From an uncultured Lachnospiraceae bacterium (lineage in GTDB: Bacteria > Bacillota > Clostridia > Lachnospirales > Lachnospiraceae), in assembly GCA_910585295.1 (NCBI GenBank), contig CAJUDE010000046.1, positions 62,001 to 126,000 on the forward strand: 64,000 bases of DNA, given 5' to 3'. Both the position numbers and the translations under genes were made by a program. Of the stretch, positions 42,477 through 51,777 are shown one piece after another. Position 1 is the stretch's first letter. Every line of letters starts with the position of its first letter. The notes under the pieces were generated by a model. That model ran no database searches, was not told the DNA's origin, and saw nothing but the letters and a program-made list of their open reading frames with translations.

Positions 42477-43121
42477 TCACTTCTTGTCTTTCGATTTCCC
42501 TGTTTTCTCAATGTTGTAAGAAAGCTGCATTAAACTGTCGGAAAGATGCACATTCTCCACCACCACATGCCCTGGCAGCTCTAAGTCCAAATGCGCAAAA
42601 TTCCAAATGGCGTTTATTCCAAGGCCCACTAACGTATTCGCCACCTCATCCGCCTTTTCCTTGGGCAGCGTCAGCGTTGCGATGTCCACCTGGTTCTCTT
42701 TTAAAAATTGTTCCAGTTCATCTAACATGCGGACTTTAATCCCTCTGACAGAAATCCCTTTCAATGCTGGGTTCACATCGAACAGGCCGATAATGACAAA
42801 CCCCCTTTTCTCAAACTGGATGTAATTGGCAAGGGCCTGCCCCAGCTTCCCCGCCCCAACCACAATGATGTTATGCTGCTGGTCCACGCCCATAATCTTG
42901 CCAATCTCATCATACAAATATTTCACGTTATAGCCATATCCCTGCATCCCAAAGCCGCCAAAATTATTTAAATCCTGGCGGATCTGGGATGCAGTCACAC
43001 GCATTTTCGCGCTTAATTCATTAGAAGAAATGCGCTCCACCCCTTCGTCTAAAAGCTCCCCCAAATATCTGTAATACCGTGGCATCCTGCGAATGACTGC
43101 CTGCGATATTTCTTTCTCCAT
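42477..43121 (-). CDS. rex: Redox-sensing transcriptional repressor Rex
   Basis: Senses the NADH/NAD+ ratio and represses fermentation and electron-transfer genes. The 214 residues have an N-terminal winged helix (MPRYYRYLGELLDEGVERIS, VTASQIRQDLNNFGGFG) and a Rossmann domain with VVGAGKLGQALANY near 87-100, then the domain-swapped C-terminal helix. It is first in its operon, behind a perfect sigma-A promoter. I see no clear Rex operator (TTGTGAA-n4-TTCACAA) in front of it. Confidence 0.95.
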   Translation of the reverse strand: MEKEISQAVIRRMPRYYRYLGELLDEGVERISSNELSAKMRVTASQIRQDLNNFGGFGMQGYGYNVKYLYDEIGKIMGVDQQHNIIVVGAGKLGQALANYIQFEKRGFVIIGLFDVNPALKGISVRGIKVRMLDELEQFLKENQVDIATLTLPKEKADEVANTLVGLGINAIWNFAHLDLELPGHVVVENVHLSDSLMQLSYNIEKTGKSKDKK

Positions 43122-43166
43122 TTTCCTGCCTCCTGCCTGACGCCATTCTGTTGCATACTATATTTT

Positions 43167-43195
43167 ATTATAATAAACCTGAGAATAGATGTCAA
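43167..43195 (-). promoter_or_regulatory. Perfect consensus promoter of the rex operon
   Basis: On the minus strand TTGACA (43190-43195) and TATAAT (43167-43172) are 17 bp apart, about 45 bp before the rex ATG. Confidence 0.85.
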
Positions 43196-43207
43196 TGTAT
43201 GGAAATT

Positions 43208-45115
43208 TTATATCAAAGCTTCCCACTGTTCATATAAGGACTCCAATTCCTTTTGCTTCTCTTGGTATTCCTGGTGCAACTCCTGCAATTTTGCCGAATT
43301 GGTCGCAACCTCGCTGTCCAAAAAAGCCTCCTCCAGTTCCTTGACCCTCTGCTCTGCCGCCTCGATTTGCCCCTCGGTGCGCTTCCTGTCGTTCTCTAGC
43401 TTCCGAAGCCTGGCCTGCGCTTCTTTTTTCTGTTTCCACTCTGTTTTATTGCTGCTGGCTTCCTCTGCTTTCTGCACCGCCTCTTTGCCAGGGGCATAGA
43501 TTGGGGTCAGTTCTTTACATTTCTCCAAATAATAATCGTAATTCCCAATATAATTTACAAGGGTTTCCCCAGTTAGGTCTAAAATCCTGGTTGCTGCCTT
43601 ATTGATAAAATATCGGTCATGGGACACGAAAAATACAGTCCCCGCATATCGGTTTAACGCCTGTTCCAAAATTTCTTTGGATGTGATGTCCAAATGGTTG
43701 GTCGGCTCATCCAGGATTAAAAAATTTGCCTCTGACAGCATCAGCTTTGCCAAGGACACGCGCCCCCGTTCCCCGCCGCTTAGTTCTGAAATCCGTTTAA
43801 AGACCTCATCTCCTGTAAAAAGGAACGCTGCCAGCACATTTCGGATTTCTGTGTTTGTCAGGCTTGGGTATTCATCTGAAATTTCTTCTACCAATGTTTT
43901 CTCTTTATGGAGGACTTGATGCTCCTGGTCATAATACCCGATATGCACATTTGCGCCCAGGCGGACCGTGCCGCCGTCCGCCTGGACCATGCCGTTGATG
44001 ATTTTTAAGATTGTGGTCTTCCCCGTCCCATTGTCGCCAATCAGCGCCACGCGCTCGCCGCGCTTAATTTCAAAGGACAAATCGCCAAACAGCCGCTGCC
44101 CTGGGTAAGACTTTGCCAGGCCGTCCACCGACAGCACGTCGTTGCCGCTGGCAATCCTTGGCGTTAGCCTTAAGTGGATGTCCGTATTTTCTTCCACAGG
44201 CTTTTCCAGCCGCTCTATTTTATCCAGCATTTTCTCCCGGCTTTCCGCCCGCCGGATAGACTTCTCCCGATTAAAGGATTTTAACTTAGCAATAACCTCT
44301 TCCTGGTGCTTGATTTGCTGCTGCTGGTTATAATACTGTTTCAACTGGGCTTCCCGTACCTGTGCTTTTTTCACTGCATAATCGCTGTAATTCCCAGAAA
44401 ACACCGATACTTTGCAGCGGTCCAGCTCCACCACTTTGCGGACCACCCGGTCCAGAAAATATCGGTCATGGCTTACAATCACCACCGCGCCCTTGTAATT
44501 CAACAGAAACGTTTCTAGCCAAGTGATAGAGCCAATGTCCAGATGGTTGGTCGGCTCGTCCAATAAGATCACATCCGGCTTTGTCACCAACAGCTTCCCC
44601 AGGCAAACCCTGGTGCGCTGCCCGCCAGATAATTCCTGCATATGTTTTGTAAATTCTTCATCCAAGAACCCTAAGCCTTTCAACACCCCTGTCACTTCAC
44701 TTTTATAGGAAGCGCCGCCTTTTTGCTCAAATTCCAGGTTCCGGCGGTTGTAGCTTTCCATTAATTTCTCCAGGTCCTCCCCCTTAAGGAGGCTCATCTG
44801 CTGCTCCATCCGTATTAATTCCTGCTGCATGGCAATCAAATCCTGTTTTGCAGAAAGCACTTCTTCATATATTGTCCGGTTCCCGGCGATATCTGGATTT
44901 TGGGGCAGGTAGCCAATAGACTTATTCTTGGCAAGGGACACTTCCCCCTCGTCTGCTTCTAACTCCCCCATAATAATCCGAAGCAAGGTTGTCTTCCCCG
45001 CCCCGTTGATGCCTACAATTGCCGCCTTCTCATTCTCTTCTATATGGAAGGAGGCATGTTGTATGATTTCGTCTGCGCCAAAGGCTTTGCTAATGTTTTG
45101 GCAGGCTAAAATCAT
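43208..45115 (-). CDS. ABC-F family ATPase
   Basis: A 635-residue soluble protein with two ABC domains and no membrane span. Walker A motifs are GINGAGKT (35-42) and GDNGTGKT (near 357). The signatures are LSGGQRTRV and LSGGERGRV, each followed by a Walker B ending LDEPTNHLD. The interdomain P-site linker (~245-320) and a C-terminal coiled coil (~550-630) are present. ABC-F proteins act on the ribosome; some give antibiotic resistance, but nothing here shows that. A YdiF/Uup-like housekeeping role is more likely. Confidence 0.9.
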   Translation of the reverse strand: MILACQNISKAFGADEIIQHASFHIEENEKAAIVGINGAGKTTLLRIIMGELEADEGEVSLAKNKSIGYLPQNPDIAGNRTIYEEVLSAKQDLIAMQQELIRMEQQMSLLKGEDLEKLMESYNRRNLEFEQKGGASYKSEVTGVLKGLGFLDEEFTKHMQELSGGQRTRVCLGKLLVTKPDVILLDEPTNHLDIGSITWLETFLLNYKGAVVIVSHDRYFLDRVVRKVVELDRCKVSVFSGNYSDYAVKKAQVREAQLKQYYNQQQQIKHQEEVIAKLKSFNREKSIRRAESREKMLDKIERLEKPVEENTDIHLRLTPRIASGNDVLSVDGLAKSYPGQRLFGDLSFEIKRGERVALIGDNGTGKTTILKIINGMVQADGGTVRLGANVHIGYYDQEHQVLHKEKTLVEEISDEYPSLTNTEIRNVLAAFLFTGDEVFKRISELSGGERGRVSLAKLMLSEANFLILDEPTNHLDITSKEILEQALNRYAGTVFFVSHDRYFINKAATRILDLTGETLVNYIGNYDYYLEKCKELTPIYAPGKEAVQKAEEASSNKTEWKQKKEAQARLRKLENDRKRTEGQIEAAEQRVKELEEAFLDSEVATNSAKLQELHQEYQEKQKELESLYEQWEALI

Positions 45116-45190
45116 GGTTCTCTCTCCTTTTCTTCGGGCAATCGTCCCAAAAGCCCAATTTCAAATCTGTTATCCCTATCCTGTGGCCCC

Positions 45191-45251
45191 TAAGGGCGGC
45201 GCACGCGCTGAAACCTGCCTTCCTTAAGCCTCAATCCGCCTGCCGCCCTTA
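45191..45251 (-). terminator. Terminator of icd
   Basis: A 10-bp stem (TAAGGGCGGC with GCCGCCCTTA) closes a ~40-nt loop, starting at the icd stop codon. There is no T tract after it, so it may act as an mRNA-end protector. Confidence 0.45.
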
Positions 45252-46457
45252 AAACAACCCTTCCAATGTCTCTCGGATTGCCTTGATAAACCCTTCGCTG
45301 TCCAAAACAGTAGGATGCTCTAAAGTAGTGATTAGGGCCAGGTCTTTCGTCATTTTCCCAGCTTCAATGGTAGAAAGGCATGCCCGCTCCAATTTATCGG
45401 CAAAGGCGCTAAGCTCTGGCAGGCTGTCTAACTCCCCGCGTTTGCGCAGCGCCCCGGTCCATGCAAAGATTGTCGCCACAGAGTTGGTGGAAGTCCCTTC
45501 CCCTTTTAAATGTTTATAGTAATGGCGCTGCACGGTCCCATGGGCAGCTTCATATTCATAATACCCTTCTGGGGATACCAAAACAGAAGTCATCATGGCG
45601 AGGGAGCCAAAAGCGGAGCTTACCATATCGCTCATCACATCCCCGTCATAATTCTTGCATGCCCAGATAAAGCCTCCTTCTGCCTTCATAATCCGTGCAA
45701 CCGCATCGTCAATTAAGGTATAGAAATACTCAATGCCTGCCTCCTGGAATTTCCCATCATATTCTTTGTCATATATTTCCTGGAAAATGTCTTTAAAGGT
45801 GTGGTCATATTTTTTAGAAATGGTGTCTTTGGTGGCGAACCACAAATCCTGTTTTGTGTCCAGCGCAAAGTTAAAGCAGCTCCTTGCAAAGCTCTCAATG
45901 GAGCCGTTTAAGTTATGCTGTCCCTGGACAATGCCCGCCCCGGTAAACGCATGGATTAATTCCCTTGTCTCGCTCCCGTCTTCTGCCGTGTAAACCAACT
46001 CGCATTTCCCTGCCCCTGGGATTTTCAGCTCGCTTGCCTTATACACATCCCCATAAGCGTGGCGGGCAATGGTAATTGGCTTCTTCCAATTCCTTACGCA
46101 TGGCTCAATGCCTTTTACCGTAATCGGCGCGCGGAACACCGTACCATCCAAAATCGCACGGATTGTCCCATTGGGGCTTTTCCACATCTGTTTCAGCCCA
46201 TATTCCTCCACACGTGCAGCATTGGGGGTGATGGTAGCGCATTTCACCGCAACGCCATACTTTTTCGTCGCATTTGCCGAGTCAAACGTAACCTGGTCGT
46301 CTGTCTCATTCCGGTGTTCCAGCCCCAAGTCATAATACTCTGTCTTTAAGTCCACATAAGGGCAGATCAATTCATCTTTAATCATTTTCCAAAGAATGCG
46401 GGTCATTTCATCTCCGTCCATCTCAACTAACGGCGTCTCCATCTTAATTTTTTCCAT
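45249..46457 (-). CDS. icd: NADP-dependent isocitrate dehydrogenase (eukaryote-like type)
   Basis: Oxidises isocitrate to 2-oxoglutarate with NADPH formation, feeding glutamate synthesis. The 402 residues follow the homodimeric eukaryote-like subfamily (MDGDEMTRILWKMIKDELI, KCATITPNAARVEEYGLKQM, SPNGTIRAILDGTVFRAPI, GGFIWACKNYDGDVMSDMV). The start is ATG 46457 with AGGAGGAAAG upstream; the frame opens at 46502 over the promoter. It is a single gene with its own promoter and terminator. No citrate synthase or aconitase is nearby. Confidence 0.94.
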   Translation of the reverse strand: MEKIKMETPLVEMDGDEMTRILWKMIKDELICPYVDLKTEYYDLGLEHRNETDDQVTFDSANATKKYGVAVKCATITPNAARVEEYGLKQMWKSPNGTIRAILDGTVFRAPITVKGIEPCVRNWKKPITIARHAYGDVYKASELKIPGAGKCELVYTAEDGSETRELIHAFTGAGIVQGQHNLNGSIESFARSCFNFALDTKQDLWFATKDTISKKYDHTFKDIFQEIYDKEYDGKFQEAGIEYFYTLIDDAVARIMKAEGGFIWACKNYDGDVMSDMVSSAFGSLAMMTSVLVSPEGYYEYEAAHGTVQRHYYKHLKGEGTSTNSVATIFAWTGALRKRGELDSLPELSAFADKLERACLSTIEAGKMTKDLALITTLEHPTVLDSEGFIKAIRETLEGLF

Positions 46458-46491
46458 TTTCTTTCCTCCTGTATTTATAAAATCTGTGATA

Positions 46492-46521
46492 ATTGTATAC
46501 ATTTATGGGTTTTTCTGTCAA
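46492..46521 (-). promoter_or_regulatory. Promoter of icd
   Basis: TTGACA (46516-46521) lies in the last codons of the upstream gene. TACAAT (46492-46497) is 18 bp away; an overlapping TATACA gives a 16-bp alternative. Confidence 0.6.
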
Positions 46522-49049
46522 GGGGATTTTTCATTCCCGCCCCTGCAGCCATGCCTCCCTGCCGCGAACACCCGCGCGCCGTAAAGCCATCCCCACAGCC
46601 TTCCTTTTTCAGCTAGGGCTGTCTGCTCAAGCTTCTGGCACAGCCCTGCCACAACCTGAAGTTCCTCTTCTGTAATCCCCTGCCTGGAAAATGCCGCCTT
46701 CTGCATTAGGGACACAGCCTTTTCCCATTCCATCCCAGGCAGTTTTTGCCCCAAAGCCGCGCCATACTCCTGCTCGCCCATCCCCTCCTTCGGCTTAAGC
46801 CCCAAAGAGTTTAGAAGGAAGCAAATATAATTCCCCATTGCCAGCGCGCCTTTTGCCCGGTCATCCTGGAAAAATTCTGCTTTACGCCTGCCCCTGGCGC
46901 GCCTTTCCCTTACGCATAGCAACAGGAACGCAAAGCATAGCGCTGCAAGGCCAAAGGCAGCCGCTTTCCCTACGGCGCGCTGTGTGGCTGCCCTGCCTTC
47001 CCCTGCGTTTACACTATTCCCAGGAGCAATGCCGCCAGGCTGGTTTTGCTTTTGTTCCTCTTTTTGCCTCTGCCCTTGTTCTTCTTCCTGCTTCTGCCTT
47101 TCCTCTTCTTCCGGCAGCTTTTTTTCGGCCCCATCCCCTTCTTCTTTTTCCTTTGTCCCTTTTAATTCCTGCAGCGCCCCATCCAATTCTTCTTTTTTCT
47201 GCGATTCCTGCAAAGCTGTAAAATAGGAAGGGGGCGTGAATTCCATTGGGCGAAATCCCGCCTCTTTTTGGAACACTTCTGCCCAGGCATGGCCCCTTAG
47301 GCCTGTCACAGACGCGGTAAAGCTTCCATTCCCATTCTGCTTGAAATCTTCCGGAAACACCACATACCCGCTTACATACCTTGCCGGAATCCCAAACCTG
47401 CGCAGCAGCAATGTCCCAGCCGTTGCATAATGGATGCAGAACCCCTTTTTCTGCTTCAGCAGAAAATACGCGGTGAAATCCTCCCCTTGGGGCAACGGCT
47501 TCAATTCCTGGCTGTATTTTGTATTCTGCCAAAGGAACTCCCTGATTTGCCAAAACCGAAGCCATATCTGAGAGTCCCCTTCCTGGTCAGACAAACCCTC
47601 CATCCAAAGGTTCTCCGGCCTGATAGACGCCCGATAAATCGAAACTTCTGCAAAAACAAATGCCTTCTCTAACCCATGCTCCGGCAGGCGGGTATAGGTT
47701 TGCTGCGCATAATCCCCATAAGATTCCCATATCTTTTCTTCCTGTGCCTTATCCTCCCCATCTCCCTCTGAAAACGCCTGCTCCCCTTTATTTTCCAGAA
47801 AAGGGAACCCTTCCTCCTGCCATGCTTCCTGGCATAGGAAGCTCTCCCACTGGAACTTTTTATCATTGACAGGCGCAAGGGAGCCGTCGCCTTTTGCAGG
47901 CTGCCCCTTTGGTATCTTGGTATAATAAGGAACCAGCGTATAGCCTGGGACAGCGCTTTGAAACAGCATTTCCATATGGCTGGAAACACATTGCGCCGCC
48001 AGCCCTTCCCTTTTTTCCAATTGTTTGTAAGGATAGCCCAGGACTGCCTCTTGGCATTCCTGGTTTGGCCAGCCCTGCCCCTGAGCCCAATCAGAAAATT
48101 CCTGCCTGGATATCCCATCCCATTTTCCATCCCTATAATCCCCTCCAATAAAGCCGCGGACATAGATGGGATGCCTGGGGCGCTTATCCACGGTAATTTG
48201 GAACACTTCTTCCCCAGTTTGGTTGGGGCTTTTGTTGTCCAGCACATAATCCTGTTGGGGCTGCTGCCAGGAAAACAAACGGATCCCGCTAAATTGCCCC
48301 ACAAGGTCCAGCAGCCTGTCCTCAAACTGCAATTGCCGTTTGAGCCACGGCCCATGGCAAGCCTCCACCACCTGCTGCACCCTAGCGTCCGCAGCAAACA
48401 ACGCTGCCAGCACAAGGGCCGCGCCCATGCCAGCCCCCAAAGGCAGCGCCCCCCGCATTCCAGGCTCTAACTGCAAGGCAAAAAAACCTGCCAATGCCAG
48501 AAGCACCCCCTCTGTATGCGGCGCCTTCCCTACAAAAACCCCAGCGGCAAACACCAATAGGGGGATACATAAAAAAGCTGCGTTCCTGACCCTCTTCTTG
48601 TTGGCAAAGGAAGCGATAATCCCTTCCAAACTGCCCAAAATGGCACACAGAACCAAAAATGCCTCTGCCTTCCCGCTCGCCGGCTCTGGCACAAGCCAGG
48701 ATAAAAATTCTGTCCGATAATGCTGGTTCACCAAAGCAACCGCCTGATTGGCAAGCCCTTTCGCGCCTTCTGCCAACAAGGCTGCATGCATGGAAATTGC
48801 CCATTCCAGCAAAAAGGACGCCAGCAATAGGAGTATCATTCTCTGCCTCCAGCCCCTTTTTGCCAATTCTTCCCCAACTGCGCATAAGACGGCCACCATT
48901 GCCAGATTGGCTGGATTTACGCCTGATGCCAGATTTTCTTCCAGGCAGAGGAACGCCCCAAACAGCATAAGGGACATACAAACCCCACGCTGCACGCTGT
49001 GCAACGCCCTTTTCTTTTTTGCCTTCTCCCCTGACGCTCCCTGTCCCAT
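46518..49049 (-). CDS. Transglutaminase-like membrane protein (TgpA type)
   Basis: An 843-residue membrane protein. The N-terminal block (~20-240) has about seven spans. The extracytoplasmic part contains the transglutaminase core: Cys in KKGFCIHYATAGTLLLRRFG, His in GHAWAEVF, and PMEFTPP at the third position. A Glu/Gln/Lys-rich linker is followed by a last span (AAAFGLAALCFAFLLL) and a cytoplasmic DUF4129-like tail. Such proteins occur with MoxR and DUF58 genes, as here (DUF58 ends 33 bp upstream). The reaction is unknown. ATG 49049 is chosen for its GGGAGGGAGC site; 49073 is possible. Confidence 0.85.
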   Translation of the reverse strand: MGQGASGEKAKKKRALHSVQRGVCMSLMLFGAFLCLEENLASGVNPANLAMVAVLCAVGEELAKRGWRQRMILLLLASFLLEWAISMHAALLAEGAKGLANQAVALVNQHYRTEFLSWLVPEPASGKAEAFLVLCAILGSLEGIIASFANKKRVRNAAFLCIPLLVFAAGVFVGKAPHTEGVLLALAGFFALQLEPGMRGALPLGAGMGAALVLAALFAADARVQQVVEACHGPWLKRQLQFEDRLLDLVGQFSGIRLFSWQQPQQDYVLDNKSPNQTGEEVFQITVDKRPRHPIYVRGFIGGDYRDGKWDGISRQEFSDWAQGQGWPNQECQEAVLGYPYKQLEKREGLAAQCVSSHMEMLFQSAVPGYTLVPYYTKIPKGQPAKGDGSLAPVNDKKFQWESFLCQEAWQEEGFPFLENKGEQAFSEGDGEDKAQEEKIWESYGDYAQQTYTRLPEHGLEKAFVFAEVSIYRASIRPENLWMEGLSDQEGDSQIWLRFWQIREFLWQNTKYSQELKPLPQGEDFTAYFLLKQKKGFCIHYATAGTLLLRRFGIPARYVSGYVVFPEDFKQNGNGSFTASVTGLRGHAWAEVFQKEAGFRPMEFTPPSYFTALQESQKKEELDGALQELKGTKEKEEGDGAEKKLPEEEERQKQEEEQGQRQKEEQKQNQPGGIAPGNSVNAGEGRAATQRAVGKAAAFGLAALCFAFLLLCVRERRARGRRKAEFFQDDRAKGALAMGNYICFLLNSLGLKPKEGMGEQEYGAALGQKLPGMEWEKAVSLMQKAAFSRQGITEEELQVVAGLCQKLEQTALAEKGRLWGWLYGARVFAAGRHGCRGGNEKSP

Positions 49050-49082
49050 CTCTGCTCCCTCCCAACCTGGCATTTATGGCAA

Positions 49083-50168
49083 TTAGACTGTCAATTCCAC
49101 CTCCAGCAATTGCCCCTTCACTTTCCCTGGTTCCATCTTTCCCCGGAAATTCCCATTGCAGTACAGCTCTAATTCCTGGTTCCATTGAATTCCCGTAGCA
49201 TAAGGTTCCCCACGAAATTCCTGGGGATATTCTTCCAAAAAATTGCATCTTTCCATCTGGCTTTTCAGGATTTCATCCCAAAATTCAAAAAGCCCCTGCA
49301 CATCCCAAACCGCCTTGCGCCTTATCCTTTGTCCTTTTCCATCCTTCCATGCCAAAAAATGGGGGCATTCCTGTTCCAACAGCCCATGTGAGATGCTATT
49401 GGCCACCTCCCAATAAGCAGTGCGCCCTTCCCTGCGCATCTTTTCCGGCTGGGCATCCAAAAATACCACTACATTGCAGCCGATTGGCATTCCCATCTCT
49501 GCCACAAGCAGCTCCCCCGCCCTGGCAGACAGCTTCCAGTGGACCCTGTTTAACCGATCCCCATTTTGGTATTCCCGAAATCTCAAAATCTCCGTTGAGC
49601 CATCCCCTCCTAACTGAGGATGGCTGCGCCCTCCGTCTGCCAGGGACAGCTTTGTGCGAACCCCAACCCTTACTGTTGTCTCATAGCAGGATGGCAGGAC
49701 CATAACCTGAGCCTGCAGCCTTAATTTCTTTTTCAGGCGAAACAGCCCCAGGCAGTCATAGCAGCTCAGGGATTTGCACTCTGCCTGCCATACGCCAAGC
49801 TCCAGGCGCCCCACAGCTTTCTTAAGCTCCATATCCCCGCCAGCGCTTATGCCGCCGGACAGCCTGGCCTTGCGTACCCTCTTATTGCCGGCATGTTTCA
49901 GCACAACCACCGCCGTTATGCCAGCCAGATAAAAAAAGCTTTTGTTTTCGATGTTTAAGCAAACCTGGTATTCCCCAAAGCCGTCTGGGCTAGGGGACAG
50001 TGAAATCCCACAGGTAAGCTTACGTTTGCACTCCCACAACATAAATAAGAAAAAAGGCGGCAGTAACACTGCAGCCATAAACAATATCAAAAACCCTTTG
50101 CCTTTAAAAAGGATTGCCATATACCATGCGCCAGCCACAGCAAGCGCGTACAGAAGCATGTTCCTCAT
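49083..50168 (-). CDS. DUF58 domain protein
   Basis: The 361-residue protein has two N-terminal spans (~5-45) and the DUF58 block RFREYQNGDRLNRVHWKLSA, then ELLVAEM, which leads into a von Willebrand A-like fold (NVVVFLDAQPEK). The ATG overlaps the moxR stop by four bases (ATGA), so they are coupled. MoxR-DUF58-transglutaminase sets are common; MoxR AAA proteins are thought to act as chaperones for their vWA-containing partners. The actual target is unknown. Confidence 0.88.
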   Translation of the reverse strand: MRNMLLYALAVAGAWYMAILFKGKGFLILFMAAVLLPPFFLFMLWECKRKLTCGISLSPSPDGFGEYQVCLNIENKSFFYLAGITAVVVLKHAGNKRVRKARLSGGISAGGDMELKKAVGRLELGVWQAECKSLSCYDCLGLFRLKKKLRLQAQVMVLPSCYETTVRVGVRTKLSLADGGRSHPQLGGDGSTEILRFREYQNGDRLNRVHWKLSARAGELLVAEMGMPIGCNVVVFLDAQPEKMRREGRTAYWEVANSISHGLLEQECPHFLAWKDGKGQRIRRKAVWDVQGLFEFWDEILKSQMERCNFLEEYPQEFRGEPYATGIQWNQELELYCNGNFRGKMEPGKVKGQLLEVELTV

Positions 50169-51121
50169 TTTCGCCCCCTCATTGCCTTGGGCGCTGGCAC
50201 AGCTTTTTGAACCTCGCCTAGCACTTGCCCCACCTCCATCTGCGCCACCCTCGCCTTGGCATTCAATACAACCCTATGGGCGCAGACTGAAAAGAAAATA
50301 TCTTTGATATCCTCTGGGACAACATAATCTCTCTGCCGCAAAAAAGCAAGCGCCTTCGCCATCTGCAGGATATGGATAGACCCCCTGGGGCTGACCCCCA
50401 AATCAACCATAGGATGGTTCCTGGTGCGATTTGCCAGGCTGCCAATATACTCATAAATTTCATCCGCCGCAAACACCTGCCCCACTGCCTGCTGCATCGC
50501 AGCCAATTCTTCCCCGGAAATCACGGCATGCACCTCTTCCTTATTCTGTTCCCCTTTTAAAATATTGACTTCATCCTCCAGTTCCGGGTAACCCAACTGC
50601 AGGCAAACCATAAAACGGTCAATCTGCGCTTCTGGAAGCATCCAGGTTCCGGCGCTCCCAAAAGGGTTCTGTGTGGCGATTACAATAAATGGGGACGGGA
50701 CCGGACGGCTTACGCCGTCTACCGTCACCTTCTTTTCCTCCATCACCTCTAAAAGGGCAGACTGGGTTTTGGGGGAAGTGCGGTTAACCTCATCCGCCAA
50801 AAGCAAATTGCACATCACGCTCCCTGGCTGGTACACAAACCGCCCTGTTTCTTTGTCATAAATGGAAAAGCCTGTCAAGTCCGAAGGCAGCACATCCGGC
50901 GTAAACTGCACCCGGTTCTGTTTCAGGGACATGGACTTTGCCAGCGCCATGGCAAGGGTGGTTTTTCCCACCCCTGGGATATCGTTAAACAAGATATGCC
51001 CCCCTGCCAAGATTGCCGCCACTGCCTTTACAATGCAGCCGTCTTTCCCAATAATTGCTTTCTTCACTTCATTTATCACTTCAAATGCAGGCATACGCCC
51101 TGCATAAGGATCTGTTCCCAT
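50165..51121 (-). CDS. MoxR-family AAA ATPase
   Basis: A 318-residue AAA+ ATPase. Walker A is GVGKTTLAMALAK near 46-58; Walker B and the following arm are LLADEVNRTSPKTQSALLEV near 106-125; sensor 1 is VIATQNPFGSAGTWMLPEAQ. The C-terminal lid holds the GVSPRGSIHILQMAKALAFL stretch. It starts 29 bp after V-ATPase subunit D, so it may be transcribed with the V-ATPase genes, which would be an unusual link. It is coupled to the DUF58 gene downstream. Confidence 0.93.
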   Translation of the reverse strand: MGTDPYAGRMPAFEVINEVKKAIIGKDGCIVKAVAAILAGGHILFNDIPGVGKTTLAMALAKSMSLKQNRVQFTPDVLPSDLTGFSIYDKETGRFVYQPGSVMCNLLLADEVNRTSPKTQSALLEVMEEKKVTVDGVSRPVPSPFIVIATQNPFGSAGTWMLPEAQIDRFMVCLQLGYPELEDEVNILKGEQNKEEVHAVISGEELAAMQQAVGQVFAADEIYEYIGSLANRTRNHPMVDLGVSPRGSIHILQMAKALAFLRQRDYVVPEDIKDIFFSVCAHRVVLNAKARVAQMEVGQVLGEVQKAVPAPKAMRGRK

Positions 51122-51149
51122 TCCACTGCCCCTTCCACAGTTTTAGCCG

Positions 51150-51776
51150 CTACCGTCCCTTCATGCGCTTAATAACCTTTAACCTAGTGAATTCTTCCCG
51201 TTCCTTTTCCTCCAAAGCGCCCTGGATGCTCTTTGTCAGCGCCTCATACTTGGGGATTGTGATATTTTGCAGCGCATTGGCGCGCTTCTGGGTTTTCTTA
51301 ATGTTATAAGCCAGGCGGTAGGCGGAAGTTTCAATCTGCGCCAGCCGTATGGCAAGCTCCTTCACTTTCTCAAACTTCTCACAAGCCTCATCCAGGGACA
51401 TTTTGGTCCCATAAAAAGCATAGGAAGGCTTTAACTCCCTGCTCTCATACTCCACTTTAGGGATTTCCGTACCCATCACGCTCCGCCGTTTAATGGAAAT
51501 GGAATTTTCCACCGGCACATTCAGGCTCAGGGCTTCCACCTCATGGATGCCCATCTGGATATTTGCTTTCTGCAATGCCTGGTATGCGCTGGTAAACGTC
51601 ACATCTATTTCATTCTGGATATCGGTCGCCTGCTCAATTAGGTCCATCAGCTCACGGATTAAGATATTGCGTTTCTTATCCATCAATTCATAGCCCTGCC
51701 GGGACAACGCGAGGGAATTCTTTGCCAGCATTAAGTTGCCTTTTGTTGGAAATGTATTTGGATCCATCCCAGTCAC
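51150..51776 (-). CDS. ntpD: V-type ATPase subunit D (central rotor)
   Basis: The coiled-coil shaft that turns within the A3B3 head. The 208 residues begin with FPTKGNLMLAKNSLALSRQG, typical of subunit D, and end with a long helix (ALEEKEREEFTRLKVIKRMK). The stop of subunit B is one base away. Last V-ATPase gene of the run, as in most bacterial clusters. Confidence 0.95.
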   Translation of the reverse strand: MTGMDPNTFPTKGNLMLAKNSLALSRQGYELMDKKRNILIRELMDLIEQATDIQNEIDVTFTSAYQALQKANIQMGIHEVEALSLNVPVENSISIKRRSVMGTEIPKVEYESRELKPSYAFYGTKMSLDEACEKFEKVKELAIRLAQIETSAYRLAYNIKKTQKRANALQNITIPKYEALTKSIQGALEEKEREEFTRLKVIKRMKGR

Positions 51777-51777
51777 C

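Noticed and set aside
43208..45115. Antibiotic-resistance ABC-F gene
   Set aside because: ABC-F resistance subtypes cannot be told from housekeeping ones by motif inspection, and no context suggests resistance.
46518..49049. Loss of the transglutaminase catalytic Asp (PMEFTPP)
   Set aside because: Glu or other residues at this spot are common in bacterial membrane members of the family as I recall them, so it is not good evidence of inactivity.
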